DNA from: Hymenobacter swuensis DY53
GTDB taxonomy: Bacteria; Bacteroidota; Bacteroidia; Cytophagales; Hymenobacteraceae
Reading direction: 5' to 3'
Assembly: GCF_000576555.1 (NCBI RefSeq)
Contig: NZ_CP007145.1
Coordinates: forward strand, 682,001-746,000
DNA: 64,000 bases
Part shown: one piece after another, positions 41,842 through 50,281 of the stretch
Layout: each line of letters begins with the position of its first letter
How positions within the stretch are numbered: the first letter of the stretch is position 1
The notes under the pieces: generated by a model
The model's input: only the letters and a program-made list of their open reading frames with translations
Databases searched by the model: none
Told to the model about the DNA's origin: nothing
Position numbers and translations under genes: made by a program

Positions 41842-43497
41842 TTACACCACGTTTTCCACGAAGCGGAAGGCTTCGCCGTCGAACAGACCTTTGTCGCTGA
41901 GCTTGAGGCTGGGGATGACGAGCAGGGCCATAAAGGAAAGCGTCATAAACGGAGCCTGGAGCGGGGAGCCCAGCTCCTTTGCCAACGCATCTACGGCGGC
42001 GTAGGCTTCAGCTACGTGGTAGCCTTCCTGGTCCGACATGAGGCCGGCCACGGGCAGGGGAAGCACCAATTCCCGCCCATCAGCCGTAACGACGGCCAAA
42101 CCGCCCCGGGCCGCAATGACTAGGTTTACGGCGCGCGCTAGGCTGGCATCGTCGCAGCCAACGGCAGTAATGTTGTGCGAATCGTGGCCGACGCTGCTGG
42201 CCAGGGCACCGCCTTGCAACCCGAAGCCCTGGATGAAAGCCACGGCCGGCGGGGCAGCATGGTAGCGGTTCACCACCGTTAGCTTGAGTACGTCCTGCGC
42301 TATGTCGGGCAGGACGAGGCCGTTTTCCACGCGGGCAGGCAGGTCGTGGCGGGCCGTGATGAGCTGGCCGTCGAAGCACTCGATAACGCGCACGGTGGCC
42401 GCCGCCTGTGGGGCGGGCAGCGCGAAATCGGTTGGGGCGGTGGGGTTGGTGTCGAAGTTATTGACCACGGCCACCGGCACGGCCGGAATCAGGGTTCGGC
42501 CGTTTTCGGCTACCAACTCCCCGTTGAGGTATGTCTGGCGCACCGGGAAATCAGTCAGGTTGTCCACCACGATAAAGTCAGCCGGGTCGTCCTCGCGGAG
42601 CAGGCCCACGGGCAGGTTGTAATGCTCCACGGGGTTGCGGCAGGCCACGCGCAGCACTTTCAGCACTTCCTGGCCCCGCGCCACGGCCCGCTGTACCAGT
42701 TGGTTAATGTGGCCCAGCAACAAAGTGTCGGGGTGCTTGTCGTCGGAGCAGAACATCAGGTTCTCGTAGTGCTCCGGCAGCAGGTCGATGAGAGCTTCGA
42801 AGTTGCGGGCCGCCGAGCCTTCTCGGATTAGCACCTTCATCCCCACGGCCAGCTTATCAAGCGCTTCTTCGGCCGTGAAACACTCGTGGTCGGTGCTGAT
42901 GCCGGCCGAGGCGTAACGGGCCGCGTCCTCGCCCCGCAGGCCGGGGGCGTGGCCATCCACGGGGCGGCCGTGCTGCTGGGCCAGCCGGATTTTCTCCATC
43001 ACCTGCTCGTCGCGGTTCAGCACGCCCGGCCAGTTCATCATTTCGGCCAGGTAGCCGATTTCAGGGTGCTCCTGAAACAGATGCTCGATGTCCTGGGCGG
43101 TGATTTCAGCCCCGGCGGTTTCAAAAGGCGTAGCGGGTACGCAGGATGGCGCGCCGAAGCAGAACTTAAACGGCACCTGCGCCCCGTTCTGCAGCATGTA
43201 CTTTACCCCGGCCACACCCAGTACGTTGCCAATTTCGTGGGGGTCGGAAACGGTAGCGACGGTGCCGTGCACCACGGCCAGACGGGCAAACTCGGAGGGC
43301 ACCAGCAAAGAGCTTTCCACGTGCACATGGGCATCCACAAAACCGGGCAGGGCGTAGGGGAGCGTGGGGTCGGGAGCCGAAGCACCGGTAGGTTCAATGC
43401 GCTGGATACGGCCGGCGGCAATATGAAGGGTGGCTGGGGTTATCGTGTTCTGAAAGAGGTTGATAACGTTGGCCTGAAGCGAAAAATCGGCGGGCAT
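41842..43497 (-). CDS. ade: Adenine deaminase
   Basis: A 551-aa amidohydrolase of the Ade family that converts adenine to hypoxanthine in purine salvage. The N-terminal part has the metal motif DAHVHVESS; further family segments are TVATVSDPHEIGNVLG, GHAPGLRG, STDHECFT, MFCSDDKHPD and the C-terminal HDSHNITAVGCDD. I use the Met of MPADFSLQANVINLF, six codons into the longest frame. It is divergent from a small lipoprotein gene. Confidence 0.95.
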   Translation of the reverse strand: MPADFSLQANVINLFQNTITPATLHIAAGRIQRIEPTGASAPDPTLPYALPGFVDAHVHVESSLLVPSEFARLAVVHGTVATVSDPHEIGNVLGVAGVKYMLQNGAQVPFKFCFGAPSCVPATPFETAGAEITAQDIEHLFQEHPEIGYLAEMMNWPGVLNRDEQVMEKIRLAQQHGRPVDGHAPGLRGEDAARYASAGISTDHECFTAEEALDKLAVGMKVLIREGSAARNFEALIDLLPEHYENLMFCSDDKHPDTLLLGHINQLVQRAVARGQEVLKVLRVACRNPVEHYNLPVGLLREDDPADFIVVDNLTDFPVRQTYLNGELVAENGRTLIPAVPVAVVNNFDTNPTAPTDFALPAPQAAATVRVIECFDGQLITARHDLPARVENGLVLPDIAQDVLKLTVVNRYHAAPPAVAFIQGFGLQGGALASSVGHDSHNITAVGCDDASLARAVNLVIAARGGLAVVTADGRELVLPLPVAGLMSDQEGYHVAEAYAAVDALAKELGSPLQAPFMTLSFMALLVIPSLKLSDKGLFDGEAFRFVENVV

Positions 43498-43558
43498 AGG
43501 GCAGGAGGGAAGCACGGTGAAAAGTACGGTCGCCGGGCGGCTAACGGGTAAAGAACCG

Positions 43559-43566
43559 TATATTTG
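43559..43566 (+). promoter_or_regulatory. -7 element (TATATTTG) of the small lipoprotein gene
   Basis: TATATTTG matches TAnnTTTG and ends 15 bases before the GTG start of the 52-aa lipoprotein, supporting that small gene. Confidence 0.6.
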
Positions 43567-43581
43567 CCGAAAATCCGCGCC

Positions 43582-43740
43582 GTGAGAAAGATTGTGACTT
43601 TGCTACTGGCCGCCCTGCTCGGGGGCTCAGGCCTGCTGACGGCGGGCTGTGCTACCCGCTCGCCGCAGCAGAAAAAAACGGCCTCCATCAAGCGGAAAGC
43701 CAAGTTCGGCAAGATTCCCTGTCCCTGCGAAAGTCACTAA
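43582..43740 (+). CDS. Small lipoprotein, 52 aa, with C-terminal CPC motif
   Basis: A GTG-started frame of 52 codons. It has a lipobox (LLTAGC, Cys23) after a basic N-terminus, then a Lys-rich stretch and a tail GKIPCPCESH. A TATATTTG promoter element lies just upstream, and the next gene starts 10 bases after its stop. The two late Cys residues and the final His could bind a metal, but that is a guess. I do not recognise a family. Confidence 0.75.
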   Translation: MRKIVTLLLAALLGGSGLLTAGCATRSPQQKKTASIKRKAKFGKIPCPCESH

Positions 43741-43750
43741 CGCTCTGTTC

Positions 43751-44143
43751 ATGCCCGACCAAAATCCCGTTGCCGCGCTGGTAGCCGCCGCCGAAGCCGT
43801 GCGCCAGACGCTGCACGTCAACCAGTATGATGCTGCCGCCGTGCAGCGTCTGGCCGAGTTCATCGAAGCGCAGCGCACTACGGTGAAAGAAGCCGACCGC
43901 CAGGGCGTAATTACAGCTCTGGGCTGCTTCTTGGGCCAGTGCCTCGTGACGGAGTACGGCGGTGAGTGGGCCAAGGGCCCCGATGGCAGCACCGGCGTGG
44001 GCCTCAACGGCACCAGCTTTTTCAATCCATTTTACCGCGTAAGCGAGCAACTGACCAAGGGCCTGGCCCAGTCGGTAGCCACGTTTTTCGCGGGTGTACC
44101 CGAGCGTCTGGCCGCCAAGCCGGGCCGTAAATCCTGGATTTAG
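43751..44143 (+). CDS. Hypothetical cytoplasmic protein (130 aa)
   Basis: A 130-aa protein with no signal or membrane segment. The sequence begins MPDQNPVAALVAAAEAVRQT and contains GCFLGQCLVTEYGGEW, then KGPDGSTGVGLNGTSFFNPF. It looks like a compact mixed alpha/beta domain. I do not recognise it. It follows the small lipoprotein gene by 10 bases and precedes cmk, suggesting a short operon. Confidence 0.7.
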   Translation: MPDQNPVAALVAAAEAVRQTLHVNQYDAAAVQRLAEFIEAQRTTVKEADRQGVITALGCFLGQCLVTEYGGEWAKGPDGSTGVGLNGTSFFNPFYRVSEQLTKGLAQSVATFFAGVPERLAAKPGRKSWI

Positions 44144-44184
44144 TGAGTCCTTTCCGTCAGTCTGAGCCCAGCAGCGAACCTGTC

Positions 44185-44901
44185 ATGCGAAAAATCGTCA
44201 TTGCCATCGACGGCTATTCTTCCTGCGGCAAAAGCACGACGGCCAAGGCCGTGGCTGCCGAGCTGGGCTACGCCTACATTGATACCGGGGCCATGTACCG
44301 GGGCGTGACGCTGCACTTATTGGAGCACAACATTGATTTTGCGGACCTGCCCCGCGTGGAGCAGGCCCTGCACGAAATGCAGATTGCCTTCAAGCGCAAC
44401 CGCAAAACCGGCCGTAATGAGTTGTGCCTCGATGGCGTGGTGCGGGAGGACGAAATCCGGCAGATGCGCATTTCCAACCTCGTAAGCGAGGTGTCGGGAA
44501 TTCCAGCAGTGCGCCACGCCATGGTGCGCCAGCAGCAGCGCATGGCCCGCAAGCGCGGCGTGGTGATGGATGGCCGCGACATTGGTACCACCGTTTTCCC
44601 CGATGCCGAAGTGAAAGTGTTCATGACGGCCGAGGTGCTCACCCGCGCCCTGCGCCGGCAGGAGGAGCTGGCTACCAAAAACGAGCACGTGCCGGTGGAA
44701 GACATTGTAGAAAACCTACGCAAGCGCGACCACCTCGACTCTACCCGCACCGAAAGCCCCCTGCGCCGCGCCCCCGATGCCGTGCTGCTCGATACCACCC
44801 ACATGATGATTGACGAGCAGGTGGATTTCGTGCTTGAGCGCGTGTCGGCTAAGCTATTTTCTCTGGCGTCGGCCGGCTGGGAACCGAAGGAAATAAAATA
44901 G
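44185..44901 (+). CDS. cmk: Cytidylate kinase
   Basis: A 238-aa (d)CMP kinase. The P-loop GYSSCGKST (10-18) lies at the N-terminus, followed by YIDTGAMYRGVTL and MDGRDIGTTVFPDA, both diagnostic for Cmk, and a lid region rich in Arg (RKRDHLDSTRTESPLRR). The start at MRKIVIAIDG is chosen over an in-frame codon that would overlap the preceding stop. Essential for CTP and dCTP supply. Confidence 0.95.
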   Translation: MRKIVIAIDGYSSCGKSTTAKAVAAELGYAYIDTGAMYRGVTLHLLEHNIDFADLPRVEQALHEMQIAFKRNRKTGRNELCLDGVVREDEIRQMRISNLVSEVSGIPAVRHAMVRQQQRMARKRGVVMDGRDIGTTVFPDAEVKVFMTAEVLTRALRRQEELATKNEHVPVEDIVENLRKRDHLDSTRTESPLRRAPDAVLLDTTHMMIDEQVDFVLERVSAKLFSLASAGWEPKEIK

Positions 44902-45039
44902 GTAGCAGCCGGGTGCAGGGAAGAAAATTTCGGCTTTCACCTGTTGTAACTAGAGTTGAGGCACAGGATTCGCTAGAGGCGCATTCGGCCGCGCGGTAGG
45001 GGAAGGATTCTTGCCGGGTAGCCCTAAATTAAGGAGCTC

Positions 45040-45924
45040 ATGAACGTCACCATCGATAAGAATTCCGGCTACTGTTTCGGCGTTGAGTTTGCCATTCAGA
45101 TGGCCGAAGACGAGCTGGCCCAGCAGGATACCCTGTATTGCCTCGGCGACATTGTGCACAACCGCATGGAGGTGGAACGCCTCCACGCGCTGGGCCTGCG
45201 CATTATTGACCGGGAGCAGCTAGAGGAACTGCACGACGCCAAGGTGCTCATCCGGGCGCACGGTGAGCCGCCGGCCACTTACGAGTTGGCCCTGCGCAAC
45301 AACATCGAGCTGATTGACGCCTCCTGCCCCGTAGTGCTCAAGCTGCAAAACCGTGTGAAGCACGCCTTCGACACCAGCACCCGCCAGAACGGCCAGATTG
45401 TCATTTACGGCCAGCCCGGCCACGCGGAAGTAACCGGCCTCGCGGGCCAGACGCTCAACCAAGCCATCATTGTCATGACCGAGCAGGACCTCGACCAGGT
45501 GGATTTCTCCCGGCCCGTGACCCTGTTCAGCCAGACCACTAAGAGCACGGCCGGCTTCTACCACATGAAAGCGGTGATAGAGGACCGGATCCGGGCCGCC
45601 GGTGGCTCCCTGGAGTCGTTTGATGCCAACGACAGCATTTGCCGGCAGGTGAGCAACCGGGAGCCGGCTCTGGCCAGGTTTGCTGAACAGCATGATGTTG
45701 TCATCTTCGTGAGCGGCCGTAAAAGCTCCAACGGAAAGGCCCTGTTCTCGGTGGTCAACAAAACCAATCCGCGCAGCTACTTCGTGGAAAACGAGGAGGA
45801 AATGCAGGACGAATGGTTCCACGGAGCTGACTCGGTTGGTATCTGCGGGGCCACCAGTACCCCCATGTGGCTGATGCAGCGCGTGAAGGACCGGATTGAG
45901 GAAGTAGCCGAGCACGTAGCGTAA
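45040..45924 (+). CDS. ispH: 4-hydroxy-3-methylbut-2-enyl diphosphate reductase
   Basis: A 294-aa IspH (LytB), the last enzyme of the MEP isoprenoid pathway. The three iron-sulfur Cys are in SGYCFGVEFA (Cys12), DASCPVVLK and NDSICRQVSNRE. The active-site HAEVTGL and GATSTP segments are present. An AAGGAG site precedes the ATG. A strong terminator follows its stop. Confidence 0.97.
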   Translation: MNVTIDKNSGYCFGVEFAIQMAEDELAQQDTLYCLGDIVHNRMEVERLHALGLRIIDREQLEELHDAKVLIRAHGEPPATYELALRNNIELIDASCPVVLKLQNRVKHAFDTSTRQNGQIVIYGQPGHAEVTGLAGQTLNQAIIVMTEQDLDQVDFSRPVTLFSQTTKSTAGFYHMKAVIEDRIRAAGGSLESFDANDSICRQVSNREPALARFAEQHDVVIFVSGRKSSNGKALFSVVNKTNPRSYFVENEEEMQDEWFHGADSVGICGATSTPMWLMQRVKDRIEEVAEHVA

Positions 45925-45938
45925 CTCATAACTCATCC

Positions 45939-46003
45939 GCATAAAGCCCCGAAGAGGCAGCCGGCGCATTTGGTGCGCCGGCTGCCTCTTCGGGGCTTTA
46001 TGC
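45939..46003. terminator. Bidirectional terminator, 30-bp perfect stem
   Basis: Arms 45939-45968 and 45974-46003 are exact complements (GCATAAAGCCCCGAAGAGGC ...), with a 5-base loop. It separates ispH from the convergent dehydrogenase pseudogene. Confidence 0.85.
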
Positions 46004-46020
46004 AGGTAGCGGGGGCCGGC

Positions 46021-46774
46021 CTACAGCATCATGCCACCCGTTACTTCTATGCGCTGCCCGTTGATCCAGCGGGCTTCTTCGGTGCACAGGAAAGCTACCA
46101 CGCCGCCCACATCATCGGCGAGGCCTACCCGGCCTAAAGCCGTCATCTGGGCGACGTAGGTGCGCATTTCCGGCGTGTCCGGCATAGCGCCGCCGCCAAA
46201 CACGGCCCCCGGTGCTACCACATTGGCTGCAATGCCCCGGGCACCCAACTCCAGCGCCAGGTAGCGCGTGAATACATCCACCGCACCTTTCATAATACCG
46301 TAGGCCGAAGCGCCGGCAAATGAATACCGCGTCACACCCGAGGAAATATTGATGATGCGGCCGCCATCCTGCAGAAAAGGCAGGGCCTTCTGGGTCAGGA
46401 AAAATACGCCCCTGAGGTGCACGTTAAGCATTTCCTCAAACTGCACTTCGGTGGTTTCGGCGAAGGGCACAGTCAGACCCGTGCCGGCGTTGTTGATGAG
46501 AAAATCGAACCGGTCGGTGCCAAAGGTGACGTGTAACGTGCTGGTCAGCTGTGTGTAAAAAGCGTCGAAGCTGCCAGTTTCCGCCGTGTTCAGCTGCAGA
46601 GCTACAGCCTTGCGGCCGAGGGCTTCAATTTCGGCCACAGTAGCGGCGGCTTCGGCTTGCTGACTGTGGTAGGTGAGTACAATGTCAATGCCTTTGCGGG
46701 CGAGGCTCAGCGCCATGTTTTTGCCCCTATTACCGGCTGCCGCCGGTAATAGGGGCAATTTTGGTGGTTGTCAT
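46021..46774 (-). pseudogene. Short-chain dehydrogenase/reductase, frameshifted at the N-terminus
   Basis: The body is a classical SDR: NNAG motif (LINNAGTG), Tyr/Lys pair (YGIMK) and C-terminal WINGQRIEVTGGMML. The natural ATG at 46774 gives MTTTKIAPITGGSR and then stops. The SDR frame resumes one base out as NRGKNMALSLARKGIDIVL. The break falls inside a perfect 17-bp palindrome that replaces the glycine-rich cofactor loop. A shorter in-frame Met lacks this loop, so an active enzyme is unlikely unless the sequence is wrong. An AraC-type regulator, also broken, lies upstream. Confidence 0.82.
46723..46760. repeat. 17-bp perfect palindrome arms at the dehydrogenase frameshift
   Basis: On the minus strand TTGCCCCTATTACCGGC, four bases, then GCCGGTAATAGGGGCAA. 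The first arm is ordinary coding sequence (I-A-P-I-T-G); the second, exactly its inverted copy, carries the frameshift and stop codons. Confidence 0.85.
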
Positions 46775-46865
46775 CGGGTAGAGTTGACGTGATGTAAGAA
46801 CACGACAAAGGTCCGTCAGACCACCGGCAGGGGAATTGTGAGGGTCAATCCGTTTTATGTAGAAA

Positions 46866-47240
46866 TCAAACTATTTCCTGCAGCCGGTAAGTGCCGGGCG
46901 CAAGAGCCATCTGGCGCTTGAAGAAGTTGGAAAAGTGCGCTACATCGGCAAACACCAGGCTATCCGCAATTTCTGTCATAGTCCAGTTGGTTTGCCGGAG
47001 CAGGGCTTTGGCTTCCTGAGCAATCCGGCTGCTGATCAGTTCGGTGGTTGTGCGGCCAGTGCTTTTCTTGAGCACTTTGCTGAGGTGATTGACGTGCACG
47101 GACAAGTGCTCAGGTCAGCGCCGGTGCAGGCCGTCAGGTCATGGTAAAACTTGGCTAACGGAGGCGTTTTTATGAATTCGTGGTTGTGAAATTCAAAGAT
47201 ACGGCAACCGGAGGCTATACCCGCTGCTACGCTACGCTGA
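46866..47240 (-). pseudogene. AraC family regulator remnant, frameshifted
   Basis: The last 78 residues (LSVHVNHLSKVLKKSTGRTT ... RQTNWTMTEIADSLVFADVA) form an AraC double helix-turn-helix. The same sequence continues upstream in a different frame (IFEFHNHEFIKTPPLAKFYH, then DLTACTGADLST), typical of the region before an AraC DNA-binding domain. One missing base near 47105 explains the shift. Further upstream only fragments of the sensor domain remain. It probably once controlled the adjacent dehydrogenase. Confidence 0.75.
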
Positions 47241-47367
47241 CGCGCTATTCGGCCCGGATAGTACAGCTTCTTCGGTAATGCCGATAGGGGAGCTGTTACT
47301 TGTATGCGGGTACCGGTATCTTGCGGTGCACGGCGGCTGGTAGCACCGCCGCCTTATTCTGCTCTGC

Positions 47368-47922
47368 ATGCGTCGTCTTCTTAACTACTTCCTCAGCGGA
47401 TTTCTCATTGTGGCCCCCATAGGGCTCACCATTTATATTCTGTACGCGCTACTGCGCTGGCTTAATGAGCTGTTTGCCGGCCTGAGCTTTGATGTGCCGG
47501 GCCTGGGGCTGGTGGTGGCTATTCTGCTGATAACGGCGGTGGGCTTCGTGGCCAAATCGTTTCTGGTAAGGCCTTTTCTCATCATCACGGAGCGGCTGCT
47601 GCACCGTACGCCGCTGGTGAGTATTATTTACTCCAGCCTCAAAGACCTGTTCGATGCCTTCGTGGGCGACAATCAGAAGTTCAACCGGCCGGTGCTGGTG
47701 CGCACAAGTGCCCAGGAACAAACCTTCAAAATGGGCTTCGTAACCCAGCCCAGCATGCAGGCTATTCACCGCGACGACCTGCTGGCCGTGTATTTTCCGC
47801 ACTCCTATAACTTTTCGGGGGAGCTGGTGCTGGTACCCATTCAGAGTATTACCTACCTCGACCTGCCCAGCTCCGAAGTCATGAAGTTCATTGTCTCCGG
47901 CGGCGTCTCGCGGCTGGGATGA
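47368..47922 (+). CDS. DUF502 family membrane protein
   Basis: A 184-aa protein with two membrane spans (about 5-30 and 45-70) and a soluble C-terminal part. Family signatures are FLSGFLIVAPIGLTIYIL near the start and PLVSIIYSSLKDLFDAF in the middle. Function unknown in the family. It is a single gene here. Confidence 0.9.
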   Translation: MRRLLNYFLSGFLIVAPIGLTIYILYALLRWLNELFAGLSFDVPGLGLVVAILLITAVGFVAKSFLVRPFLIITERLLHRTPLVSIIYSSLKDLFDAFVGDNQKFNRPVLVRTSAQEQTFKMGFVTQPSMQAIHRDDLLAVYFPHSYNFSGELVLVPIQSITYLDLPSSEVMKFIVSGGVSRLG

Positions 47923-48098
47923 GTGGTGACAGAAACTCTACCATTTGAACTTTCACAACTTCACCACTGCTCCACAGTTCGGGTGGGTTTTTTGACGGTT
48001 CAAGTACGCGAAACGGCCGTTTGGGTAACCTGGGTTTTCAGTATCTTCCTGAAAAGGATAGGTTTGTTTCATCCTACTACCTAAACACCCCCCACATC

Positions 48099-48386
48099 AT
48101 GGAAACTCCGGCTCGTGACCCCCAATTATGGCGCATTGCAAAGGCTCGTGCCAAATTCAAGTCGCATCTGTTCACGTACTTCGCTGTAAACGCGCTGCTC
48201 TGGACTATCTGGCTGCTGACGGACCGTCACAGCGCCAATGGTATTCCGTGGCCCGTTTGGTCGACAGTGTTCTGGGGCATCGGCGTGTTTATGAACGGGG
48301 TGGGCGTGTACGGTGGCTTCGGCAAGGCCCACCTCTCGGAGCGAGAGTATGAGCGCCTGCTCCGTCAGCGGGCGAATGAGGGATGA
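48099..48386 (+). CDS. 2TM domain-containing protein
   Basis: A 95-aa protein with a charged N-terminal helix (WRIAKARAKFKSHLFTYFAV) and two membrane spans, ending in a basic tail (LSEREYERLLRQRANEG). This is the 2TM family layout, common in Bacteroidetes and sometimes fused to LytTR or histidine kinases. The start at METPARD follows a non-coding-looking stretch of the longer frame. Confidence 0.85.
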   Translation: METPARDPQLWRIAKARAKFKSHLFTYFAVNALLWTIWLLTDRHSANGIPWPVWSTVFWGIGVFMNGVGVYGGFGKAHLSEREYERLLRQRANEG

Positions 48387-48391
48387 GTTAT

Positions 48392-48455
48392 CAGTTGCTG
48401 GTTGTCAGTTGTTCGTCATTGCAACACAACCCAAAACTGACACTTGGCAACTGCC
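48392..48455. repeat. Imperfect inverted repeat, AACTGGCAACT family
   Basis: AGTTGCTGGTTGTCAGTT on the left pairs imperfectly with AACTGACACTTGGCAACT on the right. It lies between the 2TM gene and the sorbosone-dehydrogenase-like gene. Confidence 0.65.
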
Positions 48456-48500
48456 AACTAAATAAGCAACCTTCGGCGGCAGAAGCGGGTTAGTGGCAGT

Positions 48501-49622
48501 ATGAATACGCGCCTTCTCCTTCCGCTGCTGCTGGCTCCGCTGGCCGCCTTTGTGCCCGAGCCGAAACCCGTCCCGGCTCCCGATGCTAACCTGACTAAGA
48601 TTAAGCTGCCGGCCGGCTTCGCCATCAGTTACTTCGCGCAGGGCGTGAAAAGTGCCCGGGAGTTGGCCGTGGGCCCCGATGGTACCGTGTACGTAGGTAC
48701 CAAGGACGATAAAGTGTACGCCCTGCCTGACCGTAACAAGGATGGTCGGGCCGACGAAGTAGTGACGGTAGCCACCGGCCTGAACGCGCCCAACGGCGTG
48801 GCTGTGCGCAACGGTGCTCTCTACGTGGCCGAAATCAACCGCATTCTGCGCTACGACAACATTGCCACCCGCCTCCGGCAAAAGCCCAAGCCGGTGGTCG
48901 TGTATGGCAAGCTGCCCAATAAGGAGTGGCACGGCTACCGCTACATCGCCTTCGGGCCCGATGGCAAGCTGTACGTGCCGGTGGGCGCGCCCTGCAATAC
49001 CTGTTTGCCCGAGGAGCCCATTTATGCCACCATCAACCGCATGAATGCCGACGGAACCGGGCTTGAAACCTTTGCCTACGGGGTGCGCAATACGGTAGGG
49101 TTCGACTGGAGCCCCCAGGACAAGGCTCTGTGGTTTACCGATAATGGCCGCGACCAGTTGGGCGACAACCTGCCCGCCGACGAGCTGAACCGCGCCGCTG
49201 GCCCCGGCCAACACTTTGGCTTTCCGTATTTCTTTGCCGGCGACGTAGCCGACCCCGAGCTGGGCAAAGGCAAATCGGCGGCTACCTACGTGAAGCCTGC
49301 CCGTAAGCTAGGGCCGCACGTAGCGGCCCTGGGCATGAAATTCTACACCGGCAAGCAGTTTCCGGGAACCTACCGCAACCAGATTTTTATTCCTGAGCAC
49401 GGCTCCTGGAACCGTAGCAGCAAAGTAGGTTACCGCATTAGCCTCGTGAAGCTCGATGCCACCGGCAAGCAGGCCCTCAGTTACGAAACTTTCGCTGAAG
49501 GCTGGCTGCAGGGCCAGACGCCCTGGGGACGCCCCGTGTGTCTGCTAGTGCTCCCTGACGGCTCTCTGCTTGTTTCCGACGACCAGAATGATGCTGTATA
49601 CCGCATCAGCTATAAAGGCTAG
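48501..49622 (+). CDS. PQQ-dependent sugar dehydrogenase / sorbosone dehydrogenase-like
   Basis: A 373-aa protein with a signal-like N-terminus and a six-bladed beta-propeller of the glucose/sorbosone dehydrogenase family: LPAGFAISYFAQGVKSAREL, GPDGTVYVGT, APNGVAVRNGALYVAEIN, YRYIAFGPDGKLYVPVGAPC and NRMNADGTGLE. Many relatives bind PQQ and oxidise aldoses in the periplasm, but several act on unknown substrates, and no PQQ genes are nearby. Secreted location is likely. Confidence 0.85.
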   Translation: MNTRLLLPLLLAPLAAFVPEPKPVPAPDANLTKIKLPAGFAISYFAQGVKSARELAVGPDGTVYVGTKDDKVYALPDRNKDGRADEVVTVATGLNAPNGVAVRNGALYVAEINRILRYDNIATRLRQKPKPVVVYGKLPNKEWHGYRYIAFGPDGKLYVPVGAPCNTCLPEEPIYATINRMNADGTGLETFAYGVRNTVGFDWSPQDKALWFTDNGRDQLGDNLPADELNRAAGPGQHFGFPYFFAGDVADPELGKGKSAATYVKPARKLGPHVAALGMKFYTGKQFPGTYRNQIFIPEHGSWNRSSKVGYRISLVKLDATGKQALSYETFAEGWLQGQTPWGRPVCLLVLPDGSLLVSDDQNDAVYRISYKG

Positions 49623-49623
49623 C

Positions 49624-49735
49624 GGTGAAATGGTGAATTAGTGAAAGGGTGAGTTTGCCGTTCTATTAACGCTGCCTGTGCATATTGCGCCGGTAGCACG
49701 GCAAACTCACCTTTTCACTAATTCACCATTTCACC
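49624..49735. repeat. Long inverted repeat, second TTTGCCGT family copy
   Basis: Arms 49624-49661 and 49698-49735 are complementary over 38 bases with one mismatch. The left arm carries GAATTAGTGAAAGGGTGAG then TTTGCCGT. It is related to the repeat at 19974-20073. Confidence 0.9.
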
Positions 49736-49741
49736 TTTGCT

Positions 49742-50203
49742 ATGAAACAGCGCGCACCGAAACGCACCGTAGGACGGCGGGAACTGGTTGATTTTCCGAA
49801 GTTTCAGCTGTGGGGCGTGGAGGCCAAGGTGGATACTGGTGCCTACACCGGGGCTATTCACTGCTCCAACATTCACGTAGAAACCGATGCTGCGGGCCGG
49901 CAGCGGCTGCATGTGCAGCTCCTCGACCCCTCACACCCTAACTTCGACGGCTCCCCGATGCAGTTTGAGGAATTCACGCTGCGCGACATCCGTTCCTCCA
50001 ACGGGGAGGTGCAGGAGCGGTACGTTATCCGGGCCAGCATCCGGCTGTTTGGGGAGGATTTCGAAACTGAATTCTCCCTTTCTGACCGGTCCGATATGCG
50101 CTATCCGGTGCTGCTGGGTCGCGTGCTGCTGCGGCAGGCCCGGCTGGTGGTCGACGTGGCCCGGCGCAACGTTTCGTATAAAAATCAGCTGGCCGCGCGC
50201 TAA
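49742..50203 (+). CDS. RimK-associated zinc protease-like (retropepsin-like) protein
   Basis: A 153-aa protein of the ATP-dependent zinc protease family (PF05618). The core motif AKVDTGAYTGAIH contains the D-T-G of retropepsin-like folds, and a later SDRSDMRYPVLLGR and LVVDVARR complete the domain. It precedes rimK by 78 bases, and an aspartoacylase-like gene follows rimK, a conserved gene triad. It may trim or regulate RimK-made poly-glutamate tails (inference). Confidence 0.88.
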   Translation: MKQRAPKRTVGRRELVDFPKFQLWGVEAKVDTGAYTGAIHCSNIHVETDAAGRQRLHVQLLDPSHPNFDGSPMQFEEFTLRDIRSSNGEVQERYVIRASIRLFGEDFETEFSLSDRSDMRYPVLLGRVLLRQARLVVDVARRNVSYKNQLAAR

Positions 50204-50230
50204 ACCGCGCCGGGTGCCACCGGGGCCGCT

Positions 50231-50238
50231 TATCTTTG
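50231..50238 (+). promoter_or_regulatory. -7 element of rimK (TATCTTTG)
   Basis: TATCTTTG matches TAnnTTTG and lies 43 bases upstream of the rimK ATG, so rimK may have its own promoter. Confidence 0.55.
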
Positions 50239-50281
50239 AGCCGCGCTTCTGCTCCTATCTTCTCTCCTAAGTACCCCTCCC

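Noticed and set aside
46734..46758. Intact dehydrogenase starting in the resumed frame (MPLLPAAAGNRGKN...)
   Set aside because: That start is within the inverted arm and gives a non-SDR N-terminus. The natural ATG at 46774 encodes the expected strand and the glycine loop start.
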